DNA from: Tubulanus polymorphus
Lineage: Eukaryota; Nemertea; Palaeonemertea; Tubulaniformes; Tubulanidae
Reading direction: 5' to 3'
DNA: 64,000 bases
Assembly: GCF_964204645.1 (NCBI RefSeq)
Contig: NC_134030.1
Span: 8,802,278 to 8,866,277 of the forward strand
The position numbers and the translations under genes are program-made. How positions within the stretch are numbered: the stretch's first letter is position 1; every line of letters starts with the position of its first letter. Below are positions 52,622-64,000 of this stretch, one piece after another. The notes below the pieces were generated by a model. The model saw nothing but the letters and a program-made list of their open reading frames with translations. It was not told the DNA's origin and searched no databases.

Positions 52622-53934
52622 ATTTTTCCTCCTCCAACGCTCCACTCATTAATGAAAGTCATCGTGTCAGAAAAATCGTGTCTTGTTTTTGCCTACGTTG
52701 GTTCTATGTCTCAGTAATGTTTGAAACCGAGGTGAATCAGAATGTATAAAGCGTTGTTAACAGAGAAACCATGAAGATTATATTCAAAGATTTGTCCTTT
52801 ATTTACCATTGTGGATCGCAGCTATCGAAAAACCAAAAAGATGTATAAGTATATTCGATGGTTATAATTGATTAGTGAACTAGAAATTATCGTACAGATG
52901 ATGCTTTTTGATTATGATCATTCCAATCTATGATAAACGACTATATTAGATCAATTAGTAAATAGGTTTGGGATAATTAGTAATTGTCTAAAGCGATTGG
53001 TATTAATTTATATCATATTATGTAGCATGTTTGTTATTCTTACTCGTTATGAGATGACATTTTTTTATAATTTTGTTATAGTTATCGGTAGATTTTCTCA
53101 CTAACCTAACGACATATATATACGATGATATACCAGATACCAATATTGTTACGATTGTTAGAAGCATCGATATTTTATATATTTTATCATTTTCATCCAA
53201 TGTGTCAAATTACTTTTTTCAGTCAGTGTCCAAGTCAAAGAACTAACTGACATTTATTTGTTTCAAGTATGATATACGTGTATTTGAATTCTATGTTCGT
53301 TTTGTCATTCTACAAAGGAGATTTACCCACTACATGTATTAGCGAATCAAAATGATTTTATTGCTCCTTTCAAACAGCTAACAAGGTGCTTTCCGGCTGA
53401 CAAGGAAAATGGAGGAAATAACCTTGCTGAATTACCTTTGCTAGTGAGCATTTGTGGAGGAAAATTAACAGATCTCAAATCGATCAATACTTTTTGCGTT
53501 AAAATTACACGTATCATTCACCATTGTTTTGTGAGATATATCAAAGAAATATTATAGTATACCAGTTATTGATGTTGATGTATCTGTATGTGTGTTACTG
53601 GTGCTATGTTGTTTTTTCTGTGTGATAAATATTGCTAATCAAAAAGCTACTTGTACAAAAAGACTTTATCGAACTTGCATGACATACGGTTTGCAAATCA
53701 TCGGCTTGAAATCGATATTATGCGTTTTAATGAGATATTATTCGTTGTAATGGCAACATAGCAGCCATTGTATAATCAAAGAAGTAGTTAGTCTCGTTAT
53801 AGCTTAGCTAGCTTATAACTTAGCTTATTTGTTATCGGGTAGGTCAGAATATCAGTAGAAAATCGTTAGTACGACTACGTGTAGCATATTTTCTATTTTC
53901 ATGTTCATCTTTTTGATCTTAAAATAGGGATTAT
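52622..53934. other. 3' flank of malic enzyme, nothing recognised
   Basis: AT-rich DNA likely to include the malic enzyme 3' UTR. No further exon or repeat found by eye; no poly(A) signal can be chosen with confidence. Confidence 0.45.
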
Positions 53935-54125
53935 CCCTCTTCTCTATTTGATTGGTATAGATTTCGATTGATTTACTTTTGATTTACAAACTCGCCACAC
54001 CTGCCGAAATCGAAACAGGAGTTTGATTTTGGAATTGGAAATCGAATTGCAGATACCGGTATAGTTGTGTGATCGACAGTCAAATTTACAGAATTTTTCG
54101 TTTAAATCGAAGTATATACTTAGAA
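53935..54125 (+). repeat. Dispersed repeat family R1, copy 3
   Basis: CTCTATTTGATTGGTATAGA, GAAACAGGAGTTTGATTTTG and TATAGTTGTGTGATCGACAG, in the same order as on the minus strand of 17285-17475. With copy 1 it defines a unit of about 190 bp. Confidence 0.75.
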
Positions 54126-54404
54126 ATTTTGGTCCTGGCCCTCGAAGCATTTCGTCATGTTCTAGTTGTATTTCTATAGTGCAATGCATTGCAGTAGATC
54201 ATCCATTGCTTATGCTATTCGATGGACTGTAGATTGCATGCTTATTCTACTTAATGTTATGTAATGATTATATATAAAAGATTTGCATCCCCTTCCAGTA
54301 GTTGGCTGTGTTTTCTGCTACTAGTCTCCGTTATTAGATTGCATTTATTGGAAATCAGTTACATAGTAGAATAGCCCATACACTCTCGCGTATGGAGAAT
54401 AGAT

Positions 54405-54749
54405 GATAAGTTTAAAACCCACTATATACAAAATGATTAAAAGCGAATTTTATTCATCAAAAAATAAAATCAAAAGAGGGGTCATTCATTTATTACGTGC
54501 GCATTAGGAGAGGCGGGAGGGGTCAGTGCAATTGCGTACTCCAATGCTTAATGTATATGAAAAAATGGCCGATTTTGTGTACAGAGGGGGAGGGGGGTTG
54601 AAAAATTCAAATTTTATGCGTACGTAATAAATGAGTGATCCCAAACGATGGTCTCTAGTAAGAGTTCGAAACGTTGTGTCTTTCGATTTTAATTTTTGAT
54701 GAATAAATTTTACTTTTCAACTTTGTATATGGTGGATTTTAAACTTATC
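54405..54749. mobile_element. Fold-back element interrupted by another MITE
   Basis: Outer arms GATAAGTTTAAAACCCAC... and ...GGATTTTAAACTTATC are complementary for about 70 bp. The centre is occupied by a second palindromic element at 54478-54642, so this is a nested pair. Confidence 0.75.
54478..54642. mobile_element. Inner MITE, 165 bp
   Basis: Ends GGGGTCATTCATTTATTACG and inverted CGTAATAAATGAGTGATCCC. The flanks AAAAGA and AAACGA could be a decayed target duplication. Purine-rich G tracts lie inside. Confidence 0.75.
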
Positions 54750-55568
54750 AGTTACATATTTGTAGAATATATTTAAAACTTTGTAGTTAGGGTATTCTGA
54801 TAGAAATGGTTTAGCGACAATCACTTTTTGGCATCATTGAAACAGTTTTCGCGTAACATATCAGATTAAATCAAATATATATTTTTTGAGGGCAACATCC
54901 GGATGGTGTACCCTGTGCACGGATCTGAAAATGTATGTATATCTGAAAACCCTTAGCTAATTTTATGCTTTTTCCTAATCTAAGAGAATTTTATCTAAGA
55001 TTATACTGTTGTTAACCACATTTTTCGTTGCAGTTCAATTTATGTACCGTACTAATAGTATTTATTTCTTTGTTATTTATTCAGAATTTTAATAAAGCTT
55101 CAATTTTGTCGCATATCGAGACTTTTTACAATTCTTTTTGCAGTAGTTTGATGAGTCAGTGAGTTGAGAAGAGAGATTTATTTGATAATGAAACTAGGTC
55201 AGCAGAGGAGTGCAATAAATATGAATTGAATTGTATTGAGATGCAGGGAAACCCTGATTATGCGGGGATTCCCCATTAACGAGGATGCGTATATCCGTGA
55301 TGCTGTTTCTGTTCTGTGAGGATGTGATCGGTTTCCAGGTTTGTACTACGGAGGTAAAGCGCGTTTTCAAACCTCGTTAAGCATTTCGTTAAAGGAATGA
55401 TGATTGATTGATTGAATAAGTAGGCCTAATCGTTGGTGATAAGCCGCGCAGGATAAAAAAAGCTCCCGAAATGCTTGTCAAAAATACTGGGAACCTAACC
55501 AGCTAATTAACAACCACCACAGTCGCATTCACAATACAGGGGCTTGTTTGTCATGATAACTGGGGACA
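54750..55568. other. Intergenic, no gene recognised
   Basis: No exon seen. A TTTTAATAAAGC near 55088 is a possible distal poly(A) signal for the plus-strand malic enzyme gene, but it is 2.5 kb past the stop. Confidence 0.4.
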
Positions 55569-55847
55569 TAGTGGCGGATCCAGGGTTCAAATCTGAGTAC
55601 TGCTCGAAGTAATATTGTGTAGGCCTATATAGGCCTAAAGAATCGGCAAGCCGTAAGCCTCGATCGTGTCTGGTGCACCGATTCACTACCCTGTAGTAAG
55701 GTACCACATATGTACGACAAGTATGTTGTACGACATGTTTGTGTGTAAAGTCGTGCAGGCAGATATTGTCTATATTGAAATTGTTGTAGTAGGGGAAATG
55801 TTGAATGCCGCTCAAGTGGCACTGGCGGTAGGCTGGATCCGCCACTG
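55569..55847. mobile_element. hAT-like MITE with GTGGCGGATCC ends
   Basis: TAGTGGCGGATCCAG and inverted CTGGATCCGCCACTG, 279 bp apart in total, the end type familiar from many hAT MITEs. The target duplication is not clear. A fragment with CGGCGGATCCAGGATTCC lies at 47812-47840. It lies about 280 bp upstream of the FAM234-like start. Confidence 0.75.
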
Positions 55848-56124
55848 GGGGTTCCAAAATCAAAGATTCCCCTGTAACAGATGATGTAATCTTTTTTCTG
55901 TTTGAGGTAATTAAAGAAAGGTTTCCACCTTTCAATTCCGCTTACAAAGATAGGCCTACATCAGTGCCTACAGGGAAGCCGAGCATAGTGTGGTGCGAGT
56001 ATAGAGGAATGCCGATACCTATCAGTGACTTAACAAATGACATCTATTTTAGGTTGGTGTAACCCGTATCAGTTGAGCTTGAACACTGAATTTTTAGGCT
56101 AATAAAGACAACAGAAAAAAAAGG

Positions 56125-59100
56125 ATGCCCTCCAAGGTTCACTTCGAAAAACTGGCCCAGCACGACGATTCAAGTGATCAAACCGCCACCTGTCCAGAAC
56201 GAATCTCAATCTCATCAGATGACGATGAAGATGAAATTTACATCCGCGATAACAACCACGATCCGTCGCTGTCGCGTCCGCTGATGTATCCGCGCAAACC
56301 GAGAACGAAGGTCAAAGTGCACAACGCCGCCACCTTCAGGCGCGTCATCAAACCGATCTTGTTCACGATCGCAGCGTTGGCGTTTTCGATCGCGTTGATA
56401 ATCGTCGTGAAGTACATCGTGAAATCGTTCCGTAAACATTTACAAGTACAACAGGCATTTCTAGCAGCTAATTCCATTCCTTCAAATGCACAGCAACTTA
56501 TAGGATGCAGTAATATACAAGTAACCGATGTTTGGATTCGCGGCATTCCAAAATTCATCACTGAATCGGCCATTCGCAATGTAGATATCAACGGCGATGG
56601 TGTTTTGGATCACCTAGTCGCATTTGGAACCGGTAGGTTGAACAGGCGGCCATTCATGTAATACTGCTTATGTGCCCCATATTGGCAGGGGTGAAAAATA
56701 ACCCACTTTTCCCAATTTTTTGCCTTAAGAAGGGCATCAACTTTCGCGTCGTCATTTTGATGTACCTGGATTCATCATCGTTGTCTCATAAATGGGTGGC
56801 GATGGAAGCGGCTCATTGCGATTAACCAGATGATTCCATCACCCTCTATCGAGGTAGTCAGTAACCTGTCACATTCGAATAAAAAAATTCTTTATTCACT
56901 TATTTTCACAAACCACAATAGTTGGTACCGGTATCCGATTATAAAAGCTTACCACCAACATGTTTGGTAACTAACTAATGTTGAGGCAGATCTTTCAGTG
57001 AAAGCTATTCAGCCCATTGCCTTTTGGGCTATTCTGCTCTCTGGCGGTGAGGCTCATCATAAAGATTTTCTGGATTTTAGGTGCAGTGAATGAAGATGCG
57101 AATCCGTTAGTTTGTAATATATATTTTGATGGAAGTTTCCCGTGTTTCGGGGGAATCCTAGCTCTGAACGGTATCACCGGTGAGGAATTGTGGAGATACT
57201 ACAGCCGTGAAGAACTGTTCGGATTGAATTGCAACATCGATTTCAACCGCGATGGTGTTTTTGATTGTTTGGGCGGAGGACGTGCCGGTGTAAGTGTGCG
57301 ATGAAACCGGATTCAGTTCCATAGTTCTGAGTTCCAGTTTAACCTGAGGGTTAGACCTAAGGCTAAACTAAAATGATGCCCTGTTTCTCTGCAGCGGCTG
57401 GGTCATTTTTGTAAAATATGATGAAATTTGTAATCAGTTCATTTCTATAGCTGCCGGTTATGGTAAAATTCATCACGATTTAAAAAAAGTAATTATGTAC
57501 AGGGTAGATAGGCGGCCGGCCGGGTCAATTTTTCAGCTCAGCAAAGCGGAGAAACAAAGGTATCAATTTTTTAGCCGAAGCAATTGAAAAATTGAACCAA
57601 TTCTTACTATGGACTTAAGCTTTGGAACAGGGACACAGGGTACTAACTTGAACTGTGATTCATTTCTCACCCATCATCAAATGACATTAGAATGACATTT
57701 CTTCAACCTGATTTTTCAGGCATTCAGTCTAGTCAGTGGTAGAGATGGCAAAGAAATTTGGACATTCGATGCGGAGAAAGCACGTCGTAGATTCGGTATT
57801 ATGAATCTGTACACCGCTCAGGCAATCAAAGATTACAACGGCGATGGGATACCTGAGGTTTTGGCTATACACGGAGGAGACCCTCTACGAGAACCTGGTA
57901 AAGAATATACTTTTAATACTTTATCTAATAATGGTATTTATTTAATATGATATATGTATTAAATAATGTAATCTGATAATTGGCATTTTAGCTCACTTGG
58001 GATGAAGCCCCAGCAGGCAACTACATTCACTTTCTATCCCCTGAAATATGGTCTTGATATTTGGTTTATGTATACATCTACCCTAGATGCATCTGTAGCC
58101 CAAAAATTGACCCCATCGGAACCAAGATGGGTGACTCGTGGCCATTATTGTTCGGCCAAATCAGCACTTATGTATTGTAAACCTGTTAGTTTCAATGGGA
58201 AATTGTAAAGAAGCCTTGAGGTTTGGTTCATAAGGCCTAACATCACAGGAAAAATTAGGTCCATCGGAAACAAGATGGGCATTTAATTTAGGTCTGCATT
58301 CTCAGGCCTCTACCTCTTTATGGCTTATCATATTAATTACAATGTACATTGAAATTCTAGTTTATCGTATAAGACAGGTTTTCAGTTATTTTTATTAAAT
58401 CCCCCACGAGGTCAAATAACAGCAATAAGTTTCTCTCCAAATTGATTTGGCTCTATAGGCCCCTATAGACTTATAGACTTTATTGTTTTACAGGTAGTAA
58501 ATTACGATTGGCCGGTCGTCTGATTATATTCAGCGGAGCTGACGGTGAGGTATTGCGGGCGGTGACCGTACCGGACAGACGCGAATCATACTATTCGCCT
58601 CAGATTCATACGTTATTAGACGGTACGCAGGTCGTACTGTTCGGCACGGGCGGTGAGACGCATCCCGGCTCATTTTGGTACATCGGCCTCGATGATCTCT
58701 ACAGAGGAAATGTTGATAAGGTAAAATTGTAGATAATGATGGTTCAAGTAATGAACAGTGGGAATTGAAATTGTGTTTCAACTGGCGTGCCCAATTACTT
58801 ATTCAGAATGTTTAGGGTACCTAGTACAGGTTGGCCACTAACCTCCTGGAAAGTCAGGGAATTTCTTTTCCTTAAAAAAGAAGGGGATTTTGTTTAAAAG
58901 AATAAAGCTAAAACTCAGCGAAAAGTCAGGCAAATTTGTTGAAATTGCCAGATTACGTGTAAATTCAAACTGTTTTCATCTATGTCTTATATATTTGACT
59001 GTCTTAGTTGATTGGAATCTTAGCAGATCAAGTCAGGGGAAAACAACATGCATGTCGGGGAAAAAGCAATTCAAACAAAAGTGGCCACCCTGTAGTAGTA

Positions 59101-62100
59101 ATGTTGTATTTTGTTAACTGTTGTGCCATAGAGTACCTGCTTACCGGTATATTCAACATGTTATCATTGTTTAGGCGCAGAAAGTATATTCGGATAAATT
59201 CAAAGGTGTGATGACTCCGCCGGTGTTGATCGATTTGAACGGAGATTTCGTCGAAGATATCGTATTACCGATTTATAATTCTACGACTATCGCGTTCGAT
59301 GGAAAAACGTTTGAACCGCTGTGGAAATACCACGTACCTTGGTCAGAGTCTTATAGGTAGGTTCAGTTAGTCAAATCCATGCATGATTTCATGGGCGAGG
59401 TATCGCTTACTTTATACCTCAGTGACTGATTGATTTTTGTTAGAATTTTAAAAACCGGATCCAGAACATTTTGGAATTTACCTCAGTATCCCTCGATATT
59501 ACTATGATAGTTAGCTTCTTGATTGTAACCTGAATACCGTAAGGTTGATATTGAATTCATACCCTTGAGTATGAAACTATCCCAGTTGTATGCAGCTAGT
59601 TAAGATAAGTTCACTTTCGAAGACCAGATTTTTTAGTTTTAGACACTGGATCTGGAACTGCGGCGATTTAGACCTAATTCAGATATTGATTAAAATATCT
59701 GATACAGAATGATTCAATATTTTCCAGTACTCCAGCAGTTGGTTATTTTAATGACGATGCTGTCCCTGATTTCATGGTTCATTGGCAAATAGGACCAGGG
59801 TATCCAATATACTATCACTCCATCGTAAGTACAGGCATCGCATCAGGAGAAAGAAAACATTCACAGAAATTTACCTAATCTGTATGAAAAATGTGACGAT
59901 TATTTATTTCAAGCTTGTAATTTTTTTTATTACAAAAATTGTTCTTCAAGGTAAAGTAGTTTAATCTAGGTCCTTGAAGCAATTTTAATTTTGCTTTGAT
60001 TTTCACCTTAACATTCACTGGTTAGGTGTCGGTATATTAGATGACACTCCTACAAATATAAATGATGGTGTTGGTATATCAAATAAACTCTTGGAGGTTT
60101 GGAGCAAATCTTTAAAATCTTATGCTATTACTGGTTTCTATTTCATTTCTGAAATGCTTTTAAACCTTTTATCTTTTAGTACTCAAGTTTGTTATCCTTT
60201 TAATCAACTAATTTTAAAGTGTGGATCATTGGTTATTGCTGTCAAAAATGATTGAAAAAAAATAATGAAAAAATCAATCAATCAAAAAGTTACTAAAATT
60301 AGAACTAGAATACTAAAGCTGTAGTACATTACTCACTTCTGGTGAGGATTTCTTCTTATGGAAATTATATACTGCTATTGAAAAAACTCCCATCCAGACG
60401 ATACTGCATATCACTTTCAGACAACTATTTTGGATGGAAAAACTGGTAAACCATTGATAGACCCAATTCGTGATTCCGTCGGAGCGCAGGCATCGCCCTT
60501 GACTGTAAGCGTTGAAGGTCATGGCAATGACATATTTCTTTATTGGATAGCTGATTGCCAAGGTCACGAGCGAGAAGGAGGAGAATTTACATTCATCAAC
60601 GGTATGTTTGAAATCGAAGTGAACTGATCGATACGACTTATGAAATCGTAATTGTTTAGTGAATCATTTCGTATTTCAGGCACTAACATTCACGAACAAA
60701 GTCGATCAGATTTCTGTCGACTTCGTTTTAAATCGTCCGGGTTTAGTAAAATGTATGCAATCAGTAAAAATGTTAAATCACCCGGAGTGAAAGTTTACTA
60801 TTCAGGTAAATTATTAAGACTGGTTTTACTCACTATGTGCCCAATGAAATTTTTAAGTCCTAAAACTGATTTTGGATATGAATATTTACTGAACCCAATT
60901 CGGGTAATTGAATGAATACTATATTCCAGTTGAACGTAAAGACATTGAGAAGGCAAGTTGGGTTAATACGACGAAACAAGGATTAGACTTTGTGGAGAAA
61001 CATCCGGAACATTTACGACGCTACCTCAAATTTGCAAAACTTTCTAAAATCGATATGATGAATAAACCAATCAATAAGTTAGAGGTTCGTACTGTCTTCC
61101 TCATGTTAAGAGTTATTCAATAATCAAGAAAAAGGCAAAAAAATTGACACCTTGTTGCTGGATTGTTAAGTAAACTGCAATAAGATCTGTAATCAGTTTG
61201 TTTCCATAATGGCTGGATCTGTTATGGTTAGCTTGCTCAGGTCATGGTTTAAAAAAAGTAATGTACAGGGTAGATATAGGCGGCTGGTCGGGTCAACTTT
61301 TAAGCTCAGCAGAAATGAGTCTCTTTAGCCTAAGTGATACATTTTATGTCTATGGCAAATTGAATAAAAGTATGTAATATATTGTATTTTAGAGAGTTGA
61401 TTACGGCCATGATGATGAGGCTGACCTGGCAGACGACTTCAGTGAGGAAGATGCAAATTATCTGAATGAACTGTTGAAGAAGTACGGCGCAGACGATGAA
61501 GACAACGACCTGGAAAACATTGCGCCGCCGAGACATGAGCCGAGTTTGAATCGTCACCGGCCGTATCCGCATCAATCGAACATCGGTCGTATTTCCGATC
61601 ATGACGGGATTCCCGGACGACGGAAAATCGATTACCGACGACGAAGGCCTAGTTACAGACGTCGACGGTCAACTCACAGCGGGCGACAAGGATCACGAGC
61701 AAACGATTTTCGCAAAACGACAAAAATTGAGGATTATCTGAAAAATGCGCGTGGCAACGAGTTGAAATCCGAGGCCGAACGCGTCGATATGAACGACATG
61801 ATGAGGGATGAGAATATACGAGCCAAAATTGAAAATCATCTAAATCGGGATCGTGACGCGTTGGCGAAAAAGTTAAGAAAGAAACGCCACCTAGGTCCCC
61901 ACGATGATGCAGGATTACAGCGACTTTTATCCACCGGTAATTCATTCATCAACGTGTATCTTGTTTACTGCTGGGGTGAAAAGTTTATGAACTGCAAAAA
62001 ATTCGATAATTATCTCAGATTCATCTCTAACGCAATATTGATTTTGCATTCTTGTTTTCTTGTTTCAATGTATAGGTACACTTGCGCCGAGTTTGTTACA

Positions 62101-62484
62101 GGCCAACCATCCCGACTTCAATCATTCCATCGATCTCGTGTTCGCCACGTATTGGTTTTTTCCGGCGAAGACGCAAACGTTACTTCCCGCCGATCAAAAA
62201 TGCATCGACGATTTCATGGCTCAAGAAATGCGACGCTTTAATCCAAAAAGTAAGGAGATTTAACTTCTAAAAAAGAAATCGTGGCCCAGGAAAACTCAAA
62301 GTGCATTCAATTATCTATTTGAAGGTAAATATTTTCACATGGATAGAGATGCGTATAACCACGCCGCCGAACACGAGTGCCTCGAGAAATCTGGCAATAA
62401 AGTCGACGATAAACACGGAACGTATCAAAGTCAAACTAGTTACAATCCTTATAACTTACTGATGGGACAAATGACTGTGTATAG
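56125..62484 (+). CDS. FAM234-like type II membrane protein with FG-GAP-like repeats (3' end not found)
   Basis: Twelve exons: 56125-56632, 57081-57289, 57720-57897, 58494-58720, 59175-59356, 59728-59824, 60421-60601, 60680-60805, 60930-61084, 61393-61936, 62076-62249 and 62325-62484; about 913 residues, still open at a donor (gtaagc). An acidic cytoplasmic N-terminus (SSDDDEDE) is followed by one membrane segment (ILFTIAALAFSIALIIVV, about 74-92) and a propeller-like region with Ca-binding-type motifs: DINGDGVLD, DFNRDGVFD, DYNGDGIPE, DLNGDFVED. Blocks such as LALNGITGEELWRYY and LVSGRDGKEIWTF are typical of FAM234/ITFG3 proteins. The residues after about 621 include a charged linker (RRRRPSYRRRRS) not expected in the 550-620-residue family, then a conserved-looking IDLVFATYWFFPAKTQ. 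Family assignment is likely; the orthologue (A or B) is unclear. Confidence 0.7.
57395..57560 (+). repeat. Dispersed repeat R2, copy 1 (FAM234-like intron 2)
   Basis: TTTGTAATCAGTTCATTTCT, TTTAAAAAAAGTAATTATGT and ACAGGGTAGATAGGCGG match 61165-61320 in order and strand. Confidence 0.7.
58827..59092. mobile_element. hAT-like MITE, copy B
   Basis: Ends CAGGTTGGCCACTAA and inverted AAAGTGGCCACCCTG, with TAGTA on both sides (58822-58826, 59093-59097). Homologous through its length to 51007-51245. FAM234-like intron. Confidence 0.85.
61165..61320 (+). repeat. Dispersed repeat R2, copy 2 (FAM234-like intron 9)
   Basis: ATCTGTAATCAGTTTGTTTC, TTTAAAAAAAGTAATGTACA and GGGTAGATATAGGCGG match the copy at 57395-57560, both in introns of the same gene. 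Confidence 0.7.
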
Positions 62485-64000
62485 GTAAGCTATTTCACAA
62501 TTTTTCCTATATCAATGTTGTGCATGCACCGACGCTTCTTTGCCCGCCCTAAATGTACGGTTGCCCTCCCAATTCTTCGAAACTGGGATTATTACAAGAA
62601 TATTATTTGCCAGATAATAAATTGTGGCAGATGACTGCACATTATTTCAGTATCTATAATATAAGCTAACTGCAAAACTATGTCATGGGTTGGCGCAGTC
62701 TGTGGCGCTATGCGTTAAACAAGTTTTATGGTACCAATTGAAAGATAACGGCTGTATGTATGTTTTAGTATTGCATCGATTTTGTGTTGTTGCGATAAAG
62801 TTTAGACGCTCTGCGTGACATCACGCACGCGCTGTTCTTCGAATATCAACTTTGTAACTGCTATCAGGGTCTTCTTTTGATTAACAGTTAAATACAAAAA
62901 CAGCATATGTACTTTAAACGTTCTCCCTCCACGGATTCTTGGCTAGTTGACAATATTTCCGTAATCGGGAACTTATAAGATTTTGGCACAAAACTGTGAG
63001 TGACTGATAGACATAGCTCCTAGCTTCAAACACTGATTACAGGTATATTAAAATCCTTTTGTTCCCACTCTTATGTATTTGACCACAAATATAGGATTAT
63101 GTGAACATGAAACCCATTATCCTTCAAACTTAAAAGGTGACAAACTAATCTACTTGAGGAGTAAAATCTAGACGTCACAACACCAGGCGTAATGAACGTT
63201 CTTTGATTTTAATCTGTGATGAATTTAGTTTTTAAACATTTGAATTGTAGAATAGTCGGTTTTGTACATGTAAACATGTATGTTTGAAGTAATTAAACTT
63301 GGCTGAACAAAAGAATTATCGGAATTACCACCACGTATGAATTTAATCATCGCCTTAAGCCAGGAGAAAGTGCATCATCACGCAAATTGACATTTTCTCC
63401 CGTCAGATACGCAATATCCATATATGTATATCGTAACTAAGCAACGGTGACCTACTGTTCACTTAAAACTTACCGGGTATTCTATTAGCGTATTAACGGT
63501 TTTGGCCTGAAGTTTAATGCTTGTTGAAAAGTTACTGATTGCGGGGTTCAGTCCTTGAAAGTTTTGAAATACGAATTGGGTCAATTCAAGGCCTCAAGTA
63601 TCATGGAATGTGCTGTAAAATCGTTAAATCATTGTGATTGTCCTTGAATGGCATCAGTCATTAGTTCTCATCTGCAGATCCGAGATACAAGTTCACTGTT
63701 TAAGCTCTTAAAATCTACTGATTAGATAAGAATGCCTGGAAAATGTAGATTTCAGGATTCATGGCTTAAGCATGACGATTATATATAAGGCCTGGAATCA
63801 GAGTCAAAAAAGTCCTTGAAAGTCATTAGGCCTAAATGAGATAGGTCATGGACACTATGAACCCTGCAATTGTGAATTGTGAAATGGATAACAGTCGAAG
63901 CAAACAGTGAAAGATACTGATATTCATTTCATTTTCGATCTTTTCATACACAATTTCGGGTGGTCGAAGCTTAAATCTGGAAATCAGGAAAAGTCTGGGA
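62485..64000. other. Intron or flank after the last FAM234-like exon seen
   Basis: No further exon could be placed. The right end (about 63540-64000) is rich in TCCTTGAAAGTTTTGAAAT-type text also seen at 28480-28610 and 29230-29430 in NDUFS2 introns, a diffuse dispersed repeat. Confidence 0.5.

Noticed and set aside
55507-55935. 142-codon minus-strand frame before the FAM234-like gene
   Set aside because: It runs through both ends of a hAT-like MITE, so it is chance.

Overview
This is a stretch of animal nuclear DNA. The genes are split by GT-AG introns and include a nuclear-encoded complex I subunit, and the intergenic and intronic DNA is AT-rich and crowded with short inverted-repeat transposons and satellites. 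The style suggests a marine invertebrate, perhaps a lophotrochozoan, but nothing in the window fixes the species. All exon models were read by eye from splice sites, phase and protein similarity.

Left part, minus strand: RBM42 (10322 to 2667, C-terminal exon outside the window), then an eleven-exon secreted protein of 595 residues (15831 to 11269). The latter joins a Reeler-like domain to very basic and acidic linkers and two anaphylatoxin-like Cys modules. One of these modules is bracketed by Gly-Arg-Arg sites, so the protein could be a peptide precursor. The RBM42 introns hold a 1.2 kb fold-back transposon with an 8-bp target duplication and a nested pair of small DNA transposons.

Middle: a small gene for a 117-residue protein (19698-20051) has its non-coding first exon and promoter present twice, 1.4 kb apart. 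Two satellites follow: 131-bp units (21.0-22.6 kb) and 77-bp units with a hairpin and a three-unit higher-order pattern (23.6-25.3 kb). NDUFS2 is complete in 11 exons (26898-31878).

33.5-46 kb: serial-duplication territory. About 22 copies of a roughly 240-bp unit (37.8-43.0 kb) each carry, on the minus strand, a conserved splice acceptor and a short reading frame. The copies are arranged in a five-unit higher-order pattern. Beside them lie a two-exon gene for a 115-residue secreted peptide (45978-45541), its broken inverted copy, and a minisatellite between the two.

Right part, plus strand: a mitochondrial-type malic enzyme (47439-52621, 12 exons, 616 residues) and a long FAM234-like type II membrane protein with FG-GAP-like repeats (56125-62484, probably continuing past the last exon found). 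Their introns and flanks hold further MITEs. The conserved genes are housekeeping or widespread; the novelty lies in the Reeler/anaphylatoxin-like protein, the exon-like array with the neighbouring peptide gene, and the duplicated promoter.
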